Of a stretch of 33,553 nucleotides of DNA, positions 1 through 8,046 are shown one piece after another. Positions within the stretch are counted from its first letter, which is position 1. Each line of letters begins with the position of its first letter. A program made the translations under genes and the position numbers. Under the pieces are notes generated by a model. It was given only the letters and a program-made list of their open reading frames with translations, was not told the DNA's origin and did not search any database. Origin of the DNA: an uncultured Clostridia bacterium (lineage in GTDB: Bacteria > Bacillota > Clostridia > Christensenellales > UBA1242); contig CALVML010000014.1 in assembly GCA_944345705.1 (NCBI GenBank), positions 1 to 33,553 of the forward strand. Reading direction: 5' to 3'.

Positions 1-56
1 AATTTAAAATCAAAACCGATTTGAATTTAAAATCAAAAATAGATGAAAATTTGTGT

Positions 57-93
57 AAAATATTGAAATATTTATAAAAAAATCAATATTTTT
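57..93 (-). terminator. weak hairpin after the Mur ligase gene
   Basis: Ten bases at 57-66 are complementary to 83-92 with a 16-base loop, just beyond the stop codon of the Mur ligase gene. The U-run on the minus strand is short, so termination is only plausible. The flanking 1-38 also carries a 15-base direct repeat (1-15 and 24-38) of AT-rich sequence. Confidence 0.3.
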
Positions 94-129
94 CAATTAA
101 AATTTAAAAATTTTGTCGAATTTGCAAAA

Positions 130-1551
130 TTATTTATAATTATCAGGCAAATCATTTTCGAAAAGTATCACACAATCTTTCACCATAATTCTCTGCAAGA
201 TTTCCTTCTGCATTTTTCGTGACGAGGCGAAGAATATATGATCTCGCTTCATATTGTGAGAGATTGCACCAGAAAGAATATAGTTTTTATTGACATCGTT
301 CATGATGATTAAATAATCTGCGCTTTCAGCAATGAGTGTGCCTATCTCAAAATTGATCTGTGATTGACTTGCGCCCAGTTCTACAATTCCTGGAGTGATA
401 ACTATTTTTATTCCTTTAAATTTTGAAAGCACGTCTAGCGCCTGTCTAAATCCAACAATGTTAGAATTGTAACTATCGTCAAGCACAGTGCAGAAATTGT
501 TTTTAATAAGTTCAAGTCTATTTTTTACAGGCTCGAGCGACTTGACCGCCGATTTGATATCGTCAAGACTTATTCCTAGTAGGTAGGCAAGGGCGCACGC
601 ACTTACTATATTATCTATATTACATTCGCCTAAAAGACGCGTTTGCATTGGCAATCTCTTTCCATCGATGACGAGCGTAAATTTACAGCCGTTACTATCG
701 ACTTCGACATTTTCGCTATAGGCAAAACTATTTTCTACATTTGTCAAAAACTTGTTTTCATGCAAAGAGCGATCATAGAGTTTCTTTGTAAACTTACTAT
801 CACCATTAAAAATTGCGTACCCATCTTTAGAAAGACTGTCAATAAGTTCATACTTTGTATTTTCAATGGTCGCCATATTTTTAAAAGTTTCAAGATGTTG
901 AGCGCCAATTGTCGTCAAAATCGCATGCTCAGGTTTCACAATATCACATATCTCTTTTATGTCGCCTTTTTGTCTTGCACCCATTTCGGCAATCAAGATA
1001 TCATGATCGTCGAGTTTTTCAAGTATGGTTTTGACAATGCCCATCTTTGTATTATAGTTTTTCGGTGATGGACAAACCTTATATTCTTTTTCAAGTATAT
1101 GGCAAAGTATATTTTTAGTAGATGTCTTGCCATAACTTCCTGTTATGCCAATTTTAATAACATCTAGTTTTGCAAGTTTTCTTTTTGCTTTTTTGACATA
1201 ATAAAGACATATCAAATTCTCAATAGGGAGAAGCAGATAGTGACAAAGTGCAATGATAAGGGGACAGATAAGTATTATGACAAATCCGTTGAGTGTGCGC
1301 ACAAAAGCATTATATACAAAGATCATATTGAGGCTAAATAAGGCAGTAGATAAAATAAAAAGTAGCACAATCAGCCTTATAAGTCTTTTTGTGAATTTCA
1401 GTTTATTTTTTGTGCCAAAGGAAAGAGAAAAGTTGAAGACATCTTTTAAAAATACCTTAACTTTATATCCGTCAAGCTGATAGGTTTTTAGATTGAAATA
1501 GGATAATATCGCAAATACAATTTCACATATACATATGCACAAATAAAGCAT
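130..1551 (-). CDS. membrane-anchored MurF-type Mur ligase
   Basis: ATP-dependent amide ligase of the Mur family (473 aa). The P-loop GITGSYGKTSTKN lies at about residues 135-147, followed by an EMGAR block, an IGAQHLE block and a C-terminal ligase domain with DDSYNSN. These blocks match MurF, which adds D-Ala-D-Ala to the UDP-MurNAc-tripeptide in the cytoplasm. Unlike canonical MurF, the first ~130 residues are not a UDP-substrate-binding domain: they contain three hydrophobic segments (about 1-19, 57-78 and 88-110) and basic loops, so the enzyme is probably tethered to the inner face of the membrane. Its ATG overlaps the stop of the upstream hydrolase gene by one base (TAATG) behind a GGAGGT site, so the two are translationally coupled. 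Family assignment is firm; the exact substrate is inferred and could be a non-standard peptidoglycan or cell-wall precursor. Confidence 0.85.
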   Translation of the reverse strand: MLYLCICICEIVFAILSYFNLKTYQLDGYKVKVFLKDVFNFSLSFGTKNKLKFTKRLIRLIVLLFILSTALFSLNMIFVYNAFVRTLNGFVIILICPLIIALCHYLLLPIENLICLYYVKKAKRKLAKLDVIKIGITGSYGKTSTKNILCHILEKEYKVCPSPKNYNTKMGIVKTILEKLDDHDILIAEMGARQKGDIKEICDIVKPEHAILTTIGAQHLETFKNMATIENTKYELIDSLSKDGYAIFNGDSKFTKKLYDRSLHENKFLTNVENSFAYSENVEVDSNGCKFTLVIDGKRLPMQTRLLGECNIDNIVSACALAYLLGISLDDIKSAVKSLEPVKNRLELIKNNFCTVLDDSYNSNIVGFRQALDVLSKFKGIKIVITPGIVELGASQSQINFEIGTLIAESADYLIIMNDVNKNYILSGAISHNMKRDHIFFASSRKMQKEILQRIMVKDCVILFENDLPDNYK

Positions 1552-2273
1552 TATACCTCCAAAAATTCCTTGATGATCAAAGCACTTTCAAGTGGTGCAT
1601 CTAAAAAGCAAAAGTGTCCAGCATCTTTTATGATGTGGAGAGTGCTGTTTTTAATCTTTTTTTTCAATTTTTTTGCCATATACAGAGGCGTTTCTTTGTC
1701 TTTTTCGCCCCATAAAATCAATGTTGGACACTCGATCTTGACAAGGTAATCATCAAGATATGTGTTTACCACACTTTTAAAGGTCTTTTGCATTGTAGGG
1801 GACAGGGCTAAATAGTCTTTCGAGCCCATGTTGAGCGTGCTTAATCCTAGTTTCTTATAAAGTTTATATTTATAAATCTTATAATAATAGCTTAAATGTC
1901 GTTTAGGCTTTAAGCCGGCGCTATCTATTAATATGCACATTTGTACATATTCGCGCAAGATGGCACATAGCAGTATGGCAACACGTCCACCAAACGAATG
2001 GCCAATTATCCTTAACTTTTTAATGGACAAATGCTCACATAGACTTATGACAACTTGTGCATATGTGAAAATTGTATAATCATTTGCAAGGACGCCACTT
2101 TTGCCAAACGGCGGAAAGTCGATAATCAAAAAAGACTTGTCACTGCAAAAAGAGGTAAGATTGTCAAACACACTCCCATCACTACCCCAGCCGTGCAATA
2201 GAAGAATTGGACTTTTAGATTTGTTTCCGGCAAACCTATAGAAAACACGCGTACCGTTATAAGAAAAGTACAT
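1551..2273 (-). CDS. alpha/beta-fold hydrolase
   Basis: A 240-aa single-domain alpha/beta hydrolase without signal peptide, so cytoplasmic. Visible motifs are the oxyanion HGWG (residues 27-30), the nucleophile elbow GHSFGG with Ser93, the acid in WGEKD (Asp192) and the catalytic His220 in DAGHF. The substrate cannot be read from sequence; esterase or lipase-like activity is the family default. It is the first gene of a two-gene operon with the MurF-type ligase, and coupling by a one-base overlap suggests a shared role, perhaps in cell-envelope precursor metabolism (inference). No clear Shine-Dalgarno sequence precedes its ATG; only an A-rich tract is seen. A start further downstream would lose the first beta strand, so this start is kept. 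Confidence 0.85.
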   Translation of the reverse strand: MYFSYNGTRVFYRFAGNKSKSPILLLHGWGSDGSVFDNLTSFCSDKSFLIIDFPPFGKSGVLANDYTIFTYAQVVISLCEHLSIKKLRIIGHSFGGRVAILLCAILREYVQMCILIDSAGLKPKRHLSYYYKIYKYKLYKKLGLSTLNMGSKDYLALSPTMQKTFKSVVNTYLDDYLVKIECPTLILWGEKDKETPLYMAKKLKKKIKNSTLHIIKDAGHFCFLDAPLESALIIKEFLEV

Positions 2274-2697
2274 ACCATTTTTTATGAAAAAGAAAGCCTT
2301 TTTGTTATCGATTTCAAAAGAAATATTTTTAGTTTTAATTCTAAAAATAAATCAAAATCAAAAACAACTTTTGAGAAATACAAATAATATATGTAAATGA
2401 AAGTCTATACTACCCTTCCATTCCTATTCTAATAATTTTGGATGTAATGAAATGAGGCTTTAAAAAAATAAAAAATGACATTTTTGCTTTACAAGTAAAC
2501 TATAATTTACTTTAAACTTTTAGTTAATTTTTAATTTTTTTGCCGTTTTTGGCTTGTTTTTGCCCTATTTTAATGATTTTTTCAAAGATTTTTTCAAAAA
2601 AATTTGAAAAACATTTTGTTTTTTGTAAAAAAATATGTATTATATATGTAAGTCATAACAAGTGGCTAATTTTAACTAAAAGGAAGGTATACATAAG
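2274..2697. other. AT-rich divergent intergenic region
   Basis: This 424-base gap separates the divergent hydrolase gene and spoVG. It is very AT-rich, with T-tracts and a repeated GATTTTTTCAAA motif around 2576-2600, which could serve as an upstream activating A/T element for the spoVG promoter. I see no open reading frame or RNA gene in it. Confidence 0.5.
2616..2643 (+). promoter_or_regulatory. predicted spoVG promoter
   Basis: TTGTTT (2616-2621) and TATTAT (2638-2643) with a 16-base spacer. It lies 54 bases upstream of the TTG start and downstream of long A/T tracts. Read as a housekeeping-type promoter; a sporulation sigma factor (sigma-H drives spoVG in Bacillus) cannot be excluded. 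Confidence 0.45.
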
Positions 2698-2982
2698 TTG
2701 AAAATTACAGATATTAGATTAAGACTTAAAGACGAGGCAAAACTTAAAGCTGTTGCTTCAATAACTATCGATGAATGCTTTGTAGTTCACGATATCAAAG
2801 TTATCGCTGGCAAGGATGGACTCTTTATCTCTATGCCAAGCAAAAAAAGCGCAGACGGAAGTCATAAGGATATTGCTCACCCTATCAAGACTGAAACTAG
2901 AGAAGAGATCAAAAATGCAGTTCTCGAGCAATATAATCGTGCTTTAAAAGAAGCAAAAACTGAAGAAACTTCTGCAGAGTAA
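2698..2982 (+). CDS. spoVG: septation/sporulation regulator SpoVG
   Basis: A 94-aa SpoVG protein, a small site-specific nucleic-acid-binding protein that affects septation and sporulation in Bacillota. The whole family core is present: the N-terminal KITDIRLRL strand, then [25 protein letters not shown] and [10 protein letters not shown], followed by a short acidic tail. The start is a TTG at 2698; an AAGGAAGG ribosome binding site precedes it by about ten bases and no ATG gives a better N-terminus, and the family starts exactly here. The gene is monocistronic, with its own promoter and a strong terminator behind it. The TTG start probably lowers translation. Confidence 0.95.
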   Translation: MKITDIRLRLKDEAKLKAVASITIDECFVVHDIKVIAGKDGLFISMPSKKSADGSHKDIAHPIKTETREEIKNAVLEQYNRALKEAKTEETSAE

Positions 2983-3001
2983 AAATTAAAAGATATACAA
3001 T

Positions 3002-3047
3002 AAAAAAATAGGCTCAATTATCTTTATTGATATAGCCTATTTTTTTG
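3002..3047. terminator. bidirectional terminator between spoVG and ypeB
   Basis: AAATAGGCT near 3006-3014 pairs with AGCCTATTT near 3034-3042 around a ~19-base loop. A-run on one side and T-run on the other give U-tracts in both directions, fitting the convergent spoVG (plus) and ypeB (minus) genes. Confidence 0.75.
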
Positions 3048-3145
3048 ATTAAAGTAAGTCTTGTTTAATCCTGTTTTATTTAATTTATTTCAAATTTAAA
3101 AAAATCATAGTTATTATTAAAACATTATTAAATTCTAAATGAATT

Positions 3146-4555
3146 TTATAACAGCAGATTTCCGTTGTCGGTCTCTATTACCTTGAGTACATTTTCAAGG
3201 TTGCCACTTGTCGCATTGTAATAGAAATAGAATGTACTCTCGCCATCTTCTGCCTGAACTTCTACGCAGACAACTTCTCTGTTATAGTCGAGTGGTACAA
3301 GTGCAAAGCGAGTAAGACTTGCAGTAAACCTTTCTGGCACTTTGCTCTCTCCTTCCTCAAGCGTAAGACTGCCCTTACTTAAACTCCTATCGGTATGGTT
3401 TGTAAAGTATGCAGTCGCATCATATCCAACGACAGTACCGCTGACCAAATTGACTTTAACTTTGACAAGATCAGGATATAAAATAATTGAATTTTGAGTT
3501 GGAGCAATATTGAAATATATATCGTTTTCTATGGTATCACTCCATACAACCTGACCATTTTCTATACCATTAAGCTTTGCAAACTCAAGTGCTATGTTTT
3601 TTGCTTCGGCGTCATCTATGGATGCTTGTCCCAATTCTCCAGCGCCACTGATTGTCAAGATATCTCCGCCTTGCTGGAGTGACTGAACATACAATTTTTC
3701 TTCGCTTGAATTGGTGACGCGATAGTTGTATGTTTGAAATCTACCTTCAGTTGTGCCGACATATTCGATAGATGATGCACTTTTAAAGTGACTTTCAAGG
3801 TGCTCCTGCGCCTTTTCTTTTGAAACTTTTTCCTTTGTAACGCCCTTTATATTACTGTTGACAACTGAATCGGAGAAAGGTCCATCATATATCATGGTAG
3901 GATATTCTACATCATTATTCTTAAGGCTAGAAAAACTCGTCGAAAATCTATTGCCATCTGCATCTATGTCCATACTTGCATCTAAAATTTGATAGCCCTT
4001 GTCAAGCTTGCGAGCAAACTCATTTAATTGAATTTTTAATGCGCTCACACTTTGACTCACCTTTTCAAGTGTCTGCATATCATCATCTGTCAAACTTTGT
4101 CCTTGCGCAAGTTTATCGGCAAGAGTTGTGGTATAGCCAGAAATTTGGTTTACCATCTTCACTGTATCTTGAATGTCATTTTGGCTTAGAGGCAATGAAG
4201 CGATAGAAATCTCCGCTTCGGATGCGTTGGAAGATGCCTCCAAAAGTAGTTTTCTCTGATATGATGATGAAGATGAATTATTTAATTTAGAAAGCTTATT
4301 GTCAAGATTGTTAACCGAGTCAAGCAAACTATAGAAATTGCTTTGATAGACATTTTCAAGTTTGTTTTGATAATTTGATGAATTTTTCTCACTTATTCCA
4401 AGTCCAATTGCAAGTCCTGTCGTAGATAGAGCGAGCAAGGCTGTCGTTATAGACAAGGCAGTTATTGCTCTATTTTTCTTTTTTATTGTTTTAGATGTTT
4501 TATTGTCACTAGCAAGCATGCTTTGACTACTATTTTGCTTATTTTCCTCTAACAT
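3146..4555 (-). CDS. ypeB: germination protein YpeB
   Basis: A 469-aa YpeB-like protein. In spore-formers YpeB stabilises and localises the cortex-lytic enzyme SleB in the spore inner membrane and coat. The sequence shows a basic N-terminal cytoplasmic stretch, one membrane anchor (about residues 30-53), a Ser/Asn-rich helical region (60-190), the YpeB core with DGPFSD (about 225), and PepSY-like repeats with FAKLNGI and GYDATAYFTNH in the C-terminal half. It starts nine bases after the sleB stop, behind an AGGAGG site, so it is the third gene of a spoIIR-sleB-ypeB operon. Sequence similarity to YpeB is moderate, but the neighbouring sleB makes the call safe. Confidence 0.9.
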   Translation of the reverse strand: MLEENKQNSSQSMLASDNKTSKTIKKKNRAITALSITTALLALSTTGLAIGLGISEKNSSNYQNKLENVYQSNFYSLLDSVNNLDNKLSKLNNSSSSSYQRKLLLEASSNASEAEISIASLPLSQNDIQDTVKMVNQISGYTTTLADKLAQGQSLTDDDMQTLEKVSQSVSALKIQLNEFARKLDKGYQILDASMDIDADGNRFSTSFSSLKNNDVEYPTMIYDGPFSDSVVNSNIKGVTKEKVSKEKAQEHLESHFKSASSIEYVGTTEGRFQTYNYRVTNSSEEKLYVQSLQQGGDILTISGAGELGQASIDDAEAKNIALEFAKLNGIENGQVVWSDTIENDIYFNIAPTQNSIILYPDLVKVKVNLVSGTVVGYDATAYFTNHTDRSLSKGSLTLEEGESKVPERFTASLTRFALVPLDYNREVVCVEVQAEDGESTFYFYYNATSGNLENVLKVIETDNGNLLL

Positions 4556-4564
4556 AACCCCTCC

Positions 4565-5254
4565 TTATAGTGCAAACACATGTTTGCCGATTGTGACAAC
4601 AGTTTGTCTTGACCATATCCAAGAACTTGTGGCGGTTGCTGGATTGTAATAATACAGACATCCGTAAGTAGGATCCCAACCATTGAGTGCGTCCTGCGCT
4701 GCCTTGTATGCAGTGTCATTTGGCGAAAGATTGATTTGACCATCACTTACCGCTGTAAATGCACCCGGTTGATAAATTACCCCTGAAATCGTGTTTGGAA
4801 ATGAGGCACTTTCAACACGGTTTAAAATAACTGCAGCCACAGCAACTTGTCCTTCATATGGCTCTCCACGTGCTTCTGCATAGACGCATTTTGCAAGAAG
4901 ATAAAGGTCACTTGAAGATTGGCTAGATGATGACGAAGATGACGAAGAAGTCAAACTCATACCGAGCGCTCTAGCAGTATTTGGCCCAACAATTCCATCG
5001 ACAGCAAGTCCGTTTTTCCTTTGAAAATATTTTACAGCCTCTCTTGTCTTAGAACCAAATATACCATCTACACTTCCTGTATAGTAACCCCAGCGTTTAA
5101 GTTTTGTCTGTACAGTTTTGATCTGTGATGTAGTCAGCGAGTGAGCGACCTCAAATCTTCCTCCCTCAAAATTATTTTGAGTGAGTTTTATCCCTGTTAT
5201 CGAAAAAGTGAGTGCAAACGCAAGACACAACAAGACGATGATTTTTTTGTTCAT
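4565..5254 (-). CDS. sleB: spore cortex-lytic enzyme SleB
   Basis: A 229-aa lytic transglycosylase-type cortex hydrolase acting on muramic-lactam peptidoglycan during germination. Domains in order: N-terminal signal/anchor (residues 5-25), a peptidoglycan-binding domain type 1 (about 43-97, with LKRWGYY, VDGIFGSKT and VDGIVG), a poly-Ser linker (103-115) and the SleB/CwlJ Hydrolase_2 domain with the catalytic Glu127 in YAEARGE and VILNRVESASFP. The gene begins two bases after the spoIIR stop and is followed by its partner ypeB. The nearly pure serine linker is longer than usual. In Bacillus sleB is a forespore (sigma-G) gene; whether the same holds here is inference. Confidence 0.95.
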   Translation of the reverse strand: MNKKIIVLLCLAFALTFSITGIKLTQNNFEGGRFEVAHSLTTSQIKTVQTKLKRWGYYTGSVDGIFGSKTREAVKYFQRKNGLAVDGIVGPNTARALGMSLTSSSSSSSSSQSSSDLYLLAKCVYAEARGEPYEGQVAVAAVILNRVESASFPNTISGVIYQPGAFTAVSDGQINLSPNDTAYKAAQDALNGWDPTYGCLYYYNPATATSSWIWSRQTVVTIGKHVFAL

Positions 5255-5256
5255 AA

Positions 5257-5784
5257 TTAACCCCCTATTATATCTTTAATTATGTCCCAAATTTTCGAAA
5301 TATATACAATATTGTCAGTTTTTGTAGTTTTAGTAAAGCAAAATGCAGGAAAAACAATGCACCACCAATTATTGCCTTCGCCACTGCCAAGGTTGACAAT
5401 CAGTGCGTCATAATAGCCTTCTTCTAGTGTAACATTTTCATAAGTGCGAGTTGGAAAGTATTCATTCTTGATCTGGGCACTCGATTTGTAACTAAACCCT
5501 TCTTTTTCAAGTACACTGTTTGCTACCGATTCTATGTAATCAAAATTATTTTCAATAACTTTAGTTGCCTTTTCAAAACTATCCACATCACTCAAAAGAG
5601 GAATGAGGGCATCTACTATCTCATCTTTAACCTTGTATTTAACTTCTTGATCAACCTGCTCGTTTGAGTTTGCGCGAATATGTATTCTAAGGTATTCAAC
5701 CTGCTGTTCGCTCAATCCTAAAGGTACAAAGATGAAGATAAGAATAATAGAGATAAGGCATAGACCTGCAAGAAAATATTTCAT
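5257..5784 (-). CDS. spoIIR: stage II sporulation protein R
   Basis: A 175-aa SpoIIR, the protein secreted by the forespore that triggers processing of pro-sigma-E in the mother cell through SpoIIGA. It has an N-terminal membrane/signal segment (residues 3-23), the family hallmark RIHIRANS (33-40), FPTRTYENVTLEEGYY (110-125), and GEGNNWWCIVFPAFCF (135-150). Length is at the short end for the family but all core blocks are present. An AAGGAG site precedes the ATG. It is the first gene of an unusually tight operon with sleB (2-base gap) and ypeB. Confidence 0.95.
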   Translation of the reverse strand: MKYFLAGLCLISIILIFIFVPLGLSEQQVEYLRIHIRANSNEQVDQEVKYKVKDEIVDALIPLLSDVDSFEKATKVIENNFDYIESVANSVLEKEGFSYKSSAQIKNEYFPTRTYENVTLEEGYYDALIVNLGSGEGNNWWCIVFPAFCFTKTTKTDNIVYISKIWDIIKDIIGG

Positions 5785-5857
5785 TTATTTCTCTCCTTAA
5801 AAAACGCAAAATAATATCTTAAAATGATAATTGACATAAAAAATGATAAAATACATA

Positions 5858-5886
5858 AAAAAATAGGCAAAAATATGCCTATTTTT
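5858..5886 (-). terminator. terminator after the SPOCS gene
   Basis: AAAAATAGGC pairs with GCCTATTTTT around an A/T loop, and the minus strand continues into a T-run. It sits between the stop of the SPOCS gene and the start of spoIIR, which separates the two transcription units. Confidence 0.65.
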
Positions 5887-5977
5887 AAAAATTATGTTAA
5901 ATTTTGTTTAAAGAAGGTTGTAAATTTAGTTTAAAGTGATTTTAGAAAATTTAAAATAAATGTTTGTAATATAATTT

Positions 5978-7504
5978 TTATTCTACATTTTCTATCATCT
6001 TTTGGTAGAAGATGATAAGAGATTGATCTTCTTGCAATGGGAACGCAACGTCTGGATTTTGCGACTGCAGTTGATAGTCGTGGACTTTTGCTTTCTTTGC
6101 AATATCCCATAACTCGTCACCAGCCTTAGCAAATATTACTTCCATTGCATAATCTCTCTCTTGAAGGGAGTCTAACTTCTCCGCTCCACTTATCACTCCG
6201 CAAGTTTGACTTGTGCAGTAAATCACATTTGCTTTGACGCGTGCATCATAGAATAGCTCGCGCCCCTTCTTAACCACAACATCGACATCACACACGATTG
6301 CACTAACCGACACTATACCCTCTGTCTGACCTTCAAACTTGTCGCTTATCACAAAAGGAACATCAAGTTGTACACTATTTATAGAACTATCTTCATCATT
6401 TAGATATACAACATTGGTCTTTGCTATACCTTCAATTGTAATCTCATCGTTTTCTATATAACTATTTGTAATGACTACATTATTTCCTGCATTGAATAAT
6501 ATTTTGTCAACTCTAGGTTTATCGTCTTCTATCATAGAATTACCTTCTATCTTGCCTTCAACGACATCCATCTTGCAAAGAGAAGCCATATCAAATGAAG
6601 AAGTTGTGACAGATAGATCACTCGTTGTACTGTAGATGTCGTTTATTATCTCAAGTTCTTGACTATCATAGACGCACACTTTGAGATTTACAGGTACTGT
6701 AATAGTTATCTTGACACCCTTTTCATCTTCGACAATTTCAGTCAAAACGCCATCTTCTTTGACACTTGCAAACGCCTGAACACTGCTGTCGCGACTTGCA
6801 CCCTCTACTTCGACTTCTTCCTTGAAAGAGTCAACCACATAACCACTTTCAAATCTATCATTTTCGCTTATATAGAGTACTTTTGAAATTACATCACCAT
6901 AGACTGTCACAAAATTTACGCCTGCTTCAACATTGCGCACAAGCGCCTTGCTTTCTAAAAGCAATATTTTAGAAACCTTTTCTCGAGAAGAAATCTCGCT
7001 CGTCACATTGAAACTTGCTTTAGAAGCTCCAACAAACCTTGTCGCATTAAACTTGTCGGTCTTAAAGCAGATATCTTCATCATCACATCTAATAGTCTGC
7101 TCATCTTTATTGCCATATACAAAACCTGACTGCTCAAGCATAACATTAAGCTTAATATTGTCGCCATTAATAGACACAATATTATAGTCTATCACCTTAA
7201 GTTCAATGTGAGCATTTTGTCCGTTTTCAATGTTCTCACCTTCAAACTTTGATGAGAAAGGACAGGTGGAACTTGTCGAATTAAATTGCCCTTCTTCGTC
7301 CAGCACAATCACCTTGATATCTAATTCTCCAGAGTAATTCACTGTTCCACTTAAAGTTTCACAAGATACAATAGACGGCTCAATTGCGCTCGCAAGCACC
7401 TTTGACACCATTGCACCTCCGCTTATGTTGCATTCAACTGAAAATTCGCTTTTTTCAAGCATGCTTTTCTTTGCAACAACAATATTGTTTATTTCAAATG
7501 CCAT
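5978..7504 (-). CDS. SPOCS/DUF3794 protein with C-terminal LysM-like domain
   Basis: A 508-aa protein made of about three DUF3794/SPOCS-type beta modules (near residues 30-140, 170-285 and 310-430) followed by a LysM-like tail (about 455-505, GDELWDIAKKAKV and SLIIFYQ). SPOCS modules occur in spore coat and spore morphogenesis proteins of Clostridia, and LysM suggests binding to cortex or wall glycan. There is no signal peptide or membrane segment, which fits a protein made in the mother cell. I chose the ATG at 7504 because GGAGGTTGT lies directly upstream; an upstream TTG/ATG would add five residues and bury the ribosome binding site. Divergent from veg, as is common in this class. The precise function is not known. 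Confidence 0.8.
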   Translation of the reverse strand: MAFEINNIVVAKKSMLEKSEFSVECNISGGAMVSKVLASAIEPSIVSCETLSGTVNYSGELDIKVIVLDEEGQFNSTSSTCPFSSKFEGENIENGQNAHIELKVIDYNIVSINGDNIKLNVMLEQSGFVYGNKDEQTIRCDDEDICFKTDKFNATRFVGASKASFNVTSEISSREKVSKILLLESKALVRNVEAGVNFVTVYGDVISKVLYISENDRFESGYVVDSFKEEVEVEGASRDSSVQAFASVKEDGVLTEIVEDEKGVKITITVPVNLKVCVYDSQELEIINDIYSTTSDLSVTTSSFDMASLCKMDVVEGKIEGNSMIEDDKPRVDKILFNAGNNVVITNSYIENDEITIEGIAKTNVVYLNDEDSSINSVQLDVPFVISDKFEGQTEGIVSVSAIVCDVDVVVKKGRELFYDARVKANVIYCTSQTCGVISGAEKLDSLQERDYAMEVIFAKAGDELWDIAKKAKVHDYQLQSQNPDVAFPLQEDQSLIIFYQKMIENVE

Positions 7505-7531
7505 ACAACCTCCAAACATTTACGAGATATT

Positions 7532-7561
7532 ATTATGAAAGATTTTTTCGCATTATGACAA
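7532..7561 (-). promoter_or_regulatory. predicted SPOCS gene promoter
   Basis: On the minus strand GTCATAAT is followed 14 bases later by CATAATAAT, resembling the mother-cell sigma-E pattern. The same stretch can be read as TTGTCA (7556-7561), 18 bases, CATAAT (7532-7537) for sigma-A. Its position 28 bases before the ATG is right for either reading. Confidence 0.35.
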
Positions 7562-7624
7562 AAAAGTTTAAAAACAGTAAAAGTTGTCAATAAATCTAGG
7601 TGTGGATTAAAAGGATGTGCGATT

Positions 7625-7870
7625 ATGAGAAAAGCAGGAATAAATATAAATGTAGTTAAAAGTCAAATACTCTCGCTAAAGGGGCGTGAAGTGGAAATGG
7701 ATATAAACCGCGGACGCAAAAAAATAGATAGAGTAAATGGTACTATCCAGGATGTCTATCCAAGCGTTTTTACAGTACGCGTCAAACAGGCAAACAATCA
7801 ACTTCAAACCTTTTCATATTATGATGTACTTTGCGGAAATGTAGTTTTCTGTAAGGATAATGAAATATAG
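7625..7870 (+). CDS. veg: Veg family protein
   Basis: An 81-aa Veg (DUF1021) protein, a small beta-barrel protein linked in Bacillus to biofilm regulation and spore outgrowth. Recognisable blocks are the GRKKIDRVNGTI segment and the strongly conserved YPSVFTVRV, followed by the SYYDVLCGNV strand. AAGGATGTG lies before the ATG at 7625. It is monocistronic, divergent from the SPOCS gene and convergent with rpe. It has the usual small size; nothing is missing. Confidence 0.9.
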   Translation: MRKAGININVVKSQILSLKGREVEMDINRGRKKIDRVNGTIQDVYPSVFTVRVKQANNQLQTFSYYDVLCGNVVFCKDNEI

Positions 7871-7965
7871 TTTAAAATTCAAATATATTTGCAATTTTTG
7901 CATTTATTGAATATATTTTTACTGTTTTTGACAAAAACTCATTTGAATTTGAAAATTTGCTTCTA

Positions 7966-7998
7966 TAAAAAAACTGCCACTGGTATGGCAGATTTTTA
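7966..7998. terminator. bidirectional terminator between veg and rpe
   Basis: CTGCCA (7974-7979) pairs with TGGCAG (7986-7991) around CTGGTA, with an A7 run on the left and ATTTTTAT on the right. This gives a U-tract for both the veg (plus) and rpe (minus) transcripts. Confidence 0.75.
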
Positions 7999-8046
7999 TC
8001 ATAATTCTATAGCTTTTTAAATGTTTTTTAAATGCTAAACATACTC

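Noticed and set aside
1..38. Short direct repeats as a possible CRISPR start
   Set aside because: Only two copies of an AT-rich 15-mer with an 8-base gap; spacing and composition do not fit CRISPR.
643..1068. 141-codon plus-strand frame opposite the Mur ligase
   Set aside because: Antisense to conserved Mur ligase motifs; no ribosome binding site or recognisable domain.
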